Virus record (IMG/VR): IMGVR_UViG_3300021964_011517
Location: 1 to 35,634 of that record
Strand: one strand, 5' to 3'
Length of the DNA stretch: 35,634 nucleotides
DNA from: a virus
Part shown: piece by piece, positions 33,125 to 35,634 of the stretch
Layout: every line of letters begins with the position of its first letter
Position numbering within the stretch: the first letter of the stretch is position 1
Program-made: the position numbers and the translations under genes
Notes under the pieces: model-generated
The model's database searches: none
What the model was told of the DNA's origin: nothing
Seen by the model: the letters and a program-made list of their open reading frames with translations, nothing else

Positions 33125-34219
33125 TTATTTTTTTGAAGCTCTTTCGTGCATTTTTTGGTACTTAGCTTTCTTTCTCTCTAGAAGCTTTATTTCATTTTTA
33201 AGTTCTTTGAGTTTTTTTGGATCCATCAATTCTTTCATTGACTCATTCTCATCGATCATTGAAATTTGACTCTCTCTCATTTCAATCTCTTCTTGAATTG
33301 CATCCATTTTAGCTTCAAGTGCTAAAGCAGTTCCTAATTTATCTATTTCTGACATTCTTTTATGAATAGATACTTTTTTAGCTTTAGTCTTAGGTTTTTC
33401 TTGAATAACTTCATCCTCTTCCATGGGATTCATATCAACTACCATATTAGTCACAGACTCATCTGATGGTAGTGTCTCATCCTCTTCGTTGATATCTTCT
33501 TGTTGTACTCCCCATTCTTTGTCAACTTCAGCCATTATATCTTTAATAATCTCATTAGATTTAGAGGCAAAGCTGTCTTTATGGCCTGATGTTACAATAC
33601 CTGCACCCATCAAACTTTCTTTAACAACATCTTTTAATTTGTCAGAGTAGCCAGAAGATTTGTGATCTCCTGATACCTCTTGATTTTTAGATTCTTGATA
33701 TCCTAAACCTTCTACTCCAAACTGACCTTCTTTTACGTAATGTAAAGGATCTTTTGCTAGATTTTTAGTTACTAGCTCTTTAGCTTCTTCCAAGGACATG
33801 TCAGGATTGTTTTTAAGCTCTGTATAGAGACCTTTAAGGATTTCCTCACCTACTTGATTGTCAGGATTTTTTTTGTCCTTATAATCGAAGTTATGGTCTT
33901 CTATCTCTTCTACTGAAGAATCTACTTTTTTAGACTCTGCAGGAATCTTCTCATCATGCTCTTTTGATGCTTCGGCTAAGAATGTTGAAAATTTAGTTTC
34001 CCAACTTTCTTTCTCACGAGGCTCTAGAATGTTGATAGGTTGTAAATCAACATAATTTTCGCTAATTATATTTTTTTGCTTTAAAATATTTACAGTCTCA
34101 TCAAAGCTATTGATGTTAGAAATAATATTAGAATGATTTCTCTTTGCTTCCTTGAGAAATACCCCTTTATTTCCTTTGCCTTCTTTTATTAGATTAAACT
34201 GTTCCTGTAAAGTCTTCAT
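33125..34219 (-). CDS. Helical, acidic hypothetical head protein
   Basis: 364 residues, highly charged and mostly helical with a coiled coil at the C-terminus (KLKELKNEIKLLERKKAKYQKMHERA). There is no signal peptide or membrane segment. A middle GQFGVEGLGYQESKNQE stretch and an acidic EEDETLPSDES region are notable. It sits directly before gp21 in the place where T4 has small core proteins (gp67, gp68), so an internal core role is likely but unproven. A late-promoter motif is 5 bases upstream of its ATG, so the mRNA may be nearly leaderless. Confidence 0.75.
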   Translation of the reverse strand: MKTLQEQFNLIKEGKGNKGVFLKEAKRNHSNIISNINSFDETVNILKQKNIISENYVDLQPINILEPREKESWETKFSTFLAEASKEHDEKIPAESKKVDSSVEEIEDHNFDYKDKKNPDNQVGEEILKGLYTELKNNPDMSLEEAKELVTKNLAKDPLHYVKEGQFGVEGLGYQESKNQEVSGDHKSSGYSDKLKDVVKESLMGAGIVTSGHKDSFASKSNEIIKDIMAEVDKEWGVQQEDINEEDETLPSDESVTNMVVDMNPMEEDEVIQEKPKTKAKKVSIHKRMSEIDKLGTALALEAKMDAIQEEIEMRESQISMIDENESMKELMDPKKLKELKNEIKLLERKKAKYQKMHERASKK

Positions 34220-34224
34220 ATTTT

Positions 34225-34237
34225 TTTATTATAAATA
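34225..34237 (-). promoter_or_regulatory. Putative late promoter
   Basis: Exact TATTTATAATAAA on the coding strand, immediately after the stop codon of the frameshifted extension at 34238. It lies 5 bases from the start of the 364-codon gene. Confidence 0.6.
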
Positions 34238-34447
34238 TTATTTATATGTGGCATCCCAAAGGTCATTGTAATCAAACATTTTAGAATCTTTCGCCAATTT
34301 TTTTCTATCTACTAATTTGAAACCTAGTTTATAATAGTAAGGATTTTTAACTCCTTGCATGTTTACTTTTTCTGTTCCTGCAGTTATTTTAGCAGGTTTA
34401 TAATTGGGCAATCCCCCCTTTGTACCTTTTAGCTGTCCTTCTTGGAC
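34238..34447 (-). other. Open -1 frame extension of the 162-codon gene
   Basis: Downstream of the A9 run at 34448-34456 the -1 frame is open for 69 codons and ends at TAA 34238-34240. It encodes VQEGQLKGTKGGLPNYKPAK, then a Tyr/Lys-rich end with KNPYYYKLGFKLVDRKK and YNDLWDATYK. The segment YKLGFKLVDRKK echoes YGYKLVKKK just before the A-run in frame 0. A slip of -1, or one more A, would give a 226-residue protein. An internal ATG at 34360 could give only 40 residues. It is either programmed slippage or an indel in a homopolymer; I favour a single continuous protein. Confidence 0.5.
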
Positions 34448-34917
34448 TTTTTTTTTACTAGCTTATAGCCATACTTTGGTTTAAAAGCTGCTTTTGTCAA
34501 ATATGCTCCAGCACCTGCTGAAGTGCTAATTTCTTCCATTTCTTCATCTATGTCTACTAAATCTTTTTCGTCTTCAAGTTCAGGTTTGATATCAAATTCA
34601 ACTTCTCTTGAAGCAGACTCATCTTCTTCTTCAGAATCCATGTCTATCATACCTTTATCAATATACTGGTGTGCTAGTTGTCTGGTAATATCTGGGGCTG
34701 GTGACATATTATTAGCAAAATCAATAAGATCTATCATAAAAGATCCTATTTGATCGACACTTTCTAAACTACGAATGGCTTGAAGTAATCTTTCATCAGA
34801 TACATTGAATAATGCATTTCGTGCAGCTTCTACTTCATCTTTAGGATCATCTTGCTCCTTTAATCTAATGTTGTTTTCAGCTATATATTTTTTAAGTGTC
34901 TCTCCTAGATTAGCCAT
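34429..34917 (-). CDS. Hypothetical head-module protein, ends at an A9 run
   Basis: 162 residues in frame 0. The N-terminus is helical (LGETLKKYIAENNIRL), followed by an acidic middle (EEEDESASREVEFDIKPELEDEKDL) and the short STSAGAGAYLTKAAFKPKYGYKLV before the poly-Lys codons. It overlaps the start of the downstream gene's neighbour by 8 bases (34910-34917). The frame-0 stop falls just after the A-run, while the -1 frame continues for 69 codons. The family is not recognised; the position between the right-edge gene and gp21 suggests a head or core part. Confidence 0.7.
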   Translation of the reverse strand: MANLGETLKKYIAENNIRLKEQDDPKDEVEAARNALFNVSDERLLQAIRSLESVDQIGSFMIDLIDFANNMSPAPDITRQLAHQYIDKGMIDMDSEEEDESASREVEFDIKPELEDEKDLVDIDEEMEEISTSAGAGAYLTKAAFKPKYGYKLVKKKSKKDS

Positions 34918-35634
34918 GGGATGATTTAATTTCTTTGATTAGTTCATAATATTCTAAGAGATCAACAATATTGTCATTGTCAACTTTTTTTGTTTTATCA
35001 ATCTCTACGACATATTTTAAAACCTCTTGCAATTTTATTTTAATTACTTCATTATCTACTTTAGCTATTTCTGTTGCTAAAGTTTTTTTGATCTCTGTAA
35101 TCTTCTCATTATAGAAATCTCTTAGTTTTACACCAGAGTTTTCACTTTCTATAAACTCTTTCAATACTTTCTTTTGTTCTGAACTAAGATCAGAATATTT
35201 ATCGTTAAACTTTTCTAAAAGTATTCTGTATGCAAGAGCTCTTGTTTCAGGATCTTGCTCTTTAAACTCCTTTAATACATCAGTTTCTACTTCTGCAGTA
35301 TTTACTTCCTCTTTGGTTAGAAACTCTAATAAAGTGATTTTATTATCTACAATTTGATCAGTATCTACGTCTTCCTCTATGTTAAAAGATTCTATAAGTG
35401 TATAGACTGAGGCTAGTCTTTTATAGTTAGGAAGCTTTGTTGAAAAGAATGTATTTATATCGTAGTTATCTTTAATCTCTTTAATTAGATTATACTTTTC
35501 TCTTTTAAGAGATTTTCTATTTAGTTTAGATGAGCTCTCTAAAATTGTAGAAATCAAAAGATTAGCTTTGGTTTCAGTAATGACCTCTGATTTCAAAACA
35601 GACTCATAAAGCTTATACTCTTTGCCAAGTTGAG
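34910..35634 (-). CDS. Helical hypothetical protein (partial, 5' end outside window)
   Basis: The frame is open from the right edge to the stop at 34910-34912, at least 241 codons. The first visible residues are QLGKEYKLYESVLKSEV. A TTG at 35596 would give 228 residues, but the frame continues upstream without a stop, so the true start is probably beyond the window. The protein is nearly all helical, Lys/Glu-rich, with no membrane segment. In T4-like phages the portal gene gp20 lies upstream of this region, and small core proteins follow it. The family is not recognised. Confidence 0.75.
   Translation of the reverse strand, partial: QLGKEYKLYESVLKSEVITETKANLLISTILESSSKLNRKSLKREKYNLIKEIKDNYDINTFFSTKLPNYKRLASVYTLIESFNIEEDVDTDQIVDNKITLLEFLTKEEVNTAEVETDVLKEFKEQDPETRALAYRILLEKFNDKYSDLSSEQKKVLKEFIESENSGVKLRDFYNEKITEIKKTLATEIAKVDNEVIKIKLQEVLKYVVEIDKTKKVDNDNIVDLLEYYELIKEIKSSHG

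Noticed and set aside
2286-34237. TATAAATA on the plus strand as T4 late promoters for rightward transcription
   Set aside because: No rightward genes exist in the window, and the octamers point into the ends of leftward genes. They arise as the complement of the leftward motif.
34238-34360. Independent 40-codon gene starting at ATG 34360
   Set aside because: The frame stays open upstream to the A9 run and the ATG has no start signal, so an extension of the 162-codon gene is more likely.

Overview
The window is a segment of an AT-rich, T4-like (myovirus) phage genome. Every gene I can support lies on the minus strand, so transcription runs from high to low coordinates and the window is best read from its right end. 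The host cannot be proven from the sequence. Two exported proteins have signal peptides ending in Ser-Gln or Ala-Asp-Ser-Gln, and many start codons sit in A/T-rich contexts such as AATTATG with little or no Shine-Dalgarno sequence. Both points hint at a marine Bacteroidetes host. A SAR11-type host is not excluded.

Layout in the direction of transcription. (1) About 35.6-29.5 kb is the head module: two or three helical core or hypothetical proteins, prohead protease gp21, a very acidic scaffold gp22, and major capsid gp23. (2) About 29.4-25.2 kb holds PhoH, a beta-rich virion-like protein, an unannotated cysteine-rich 22-residue microprotein, neck proteins gp13 and gp14, gp15-like tail completion protein, and a coiled-coil protein. 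(3) About 25.1-12.3 kb is the tail: sheath gp18, tube gp19, gp26 and an overlapping gp51-like gene, tape measure, a large tube-cap/baseplate-like protein, gp53-like LysM wedge protein, a hub protein ending in an M23 peptidase domain, and a hypothetical protein. (4) About 12.3-3.1 kb is replication, recombination and nucleotide metabolism: a short family-A DNA polymerase, gp32-like SSB, UvsX, 5'-3' exonuclease, DnaB/gp41 helicase, NrdB, NrdA, thioredoxin and a Holliday-junction-resolvase-like nuclease. (5) About 2.6-0 kb has a two-helix membrane protein, a secreted small protein, a 33-codon gene locked between two overlapping neighbours, and a large secreted cohesin/dockerin-like protein that runs off the left edge.

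The clearest regulatory signal is a 13-bp motif, TATTTATAATAAA on the coding strand, found twelve times. It occurs only in gaps upstream of head, tail and distal left-end genes, and never in front of the replication or nucleotide genes. Four of these copies lie directly after an intrinsic terminator. I read it as the late promoter of this phage. It is not the T4 sequence TATAAATA read in the gene direction.

The items most worth a second look are the late-promoter set with its terminator-promoter units, the Cys-rich microprotein before gp13, the secreted cohesin/dockerin-like protein and its coupled 33-aa neighbour, the A9 frameshift near 34.45 kb, the overlapping gp26/gp51-like pair with a T7 run, and a reduced PolA in a T4-like backbone. 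No tRNA, rRNA, CRISPR array or insertion sequence was recognised.
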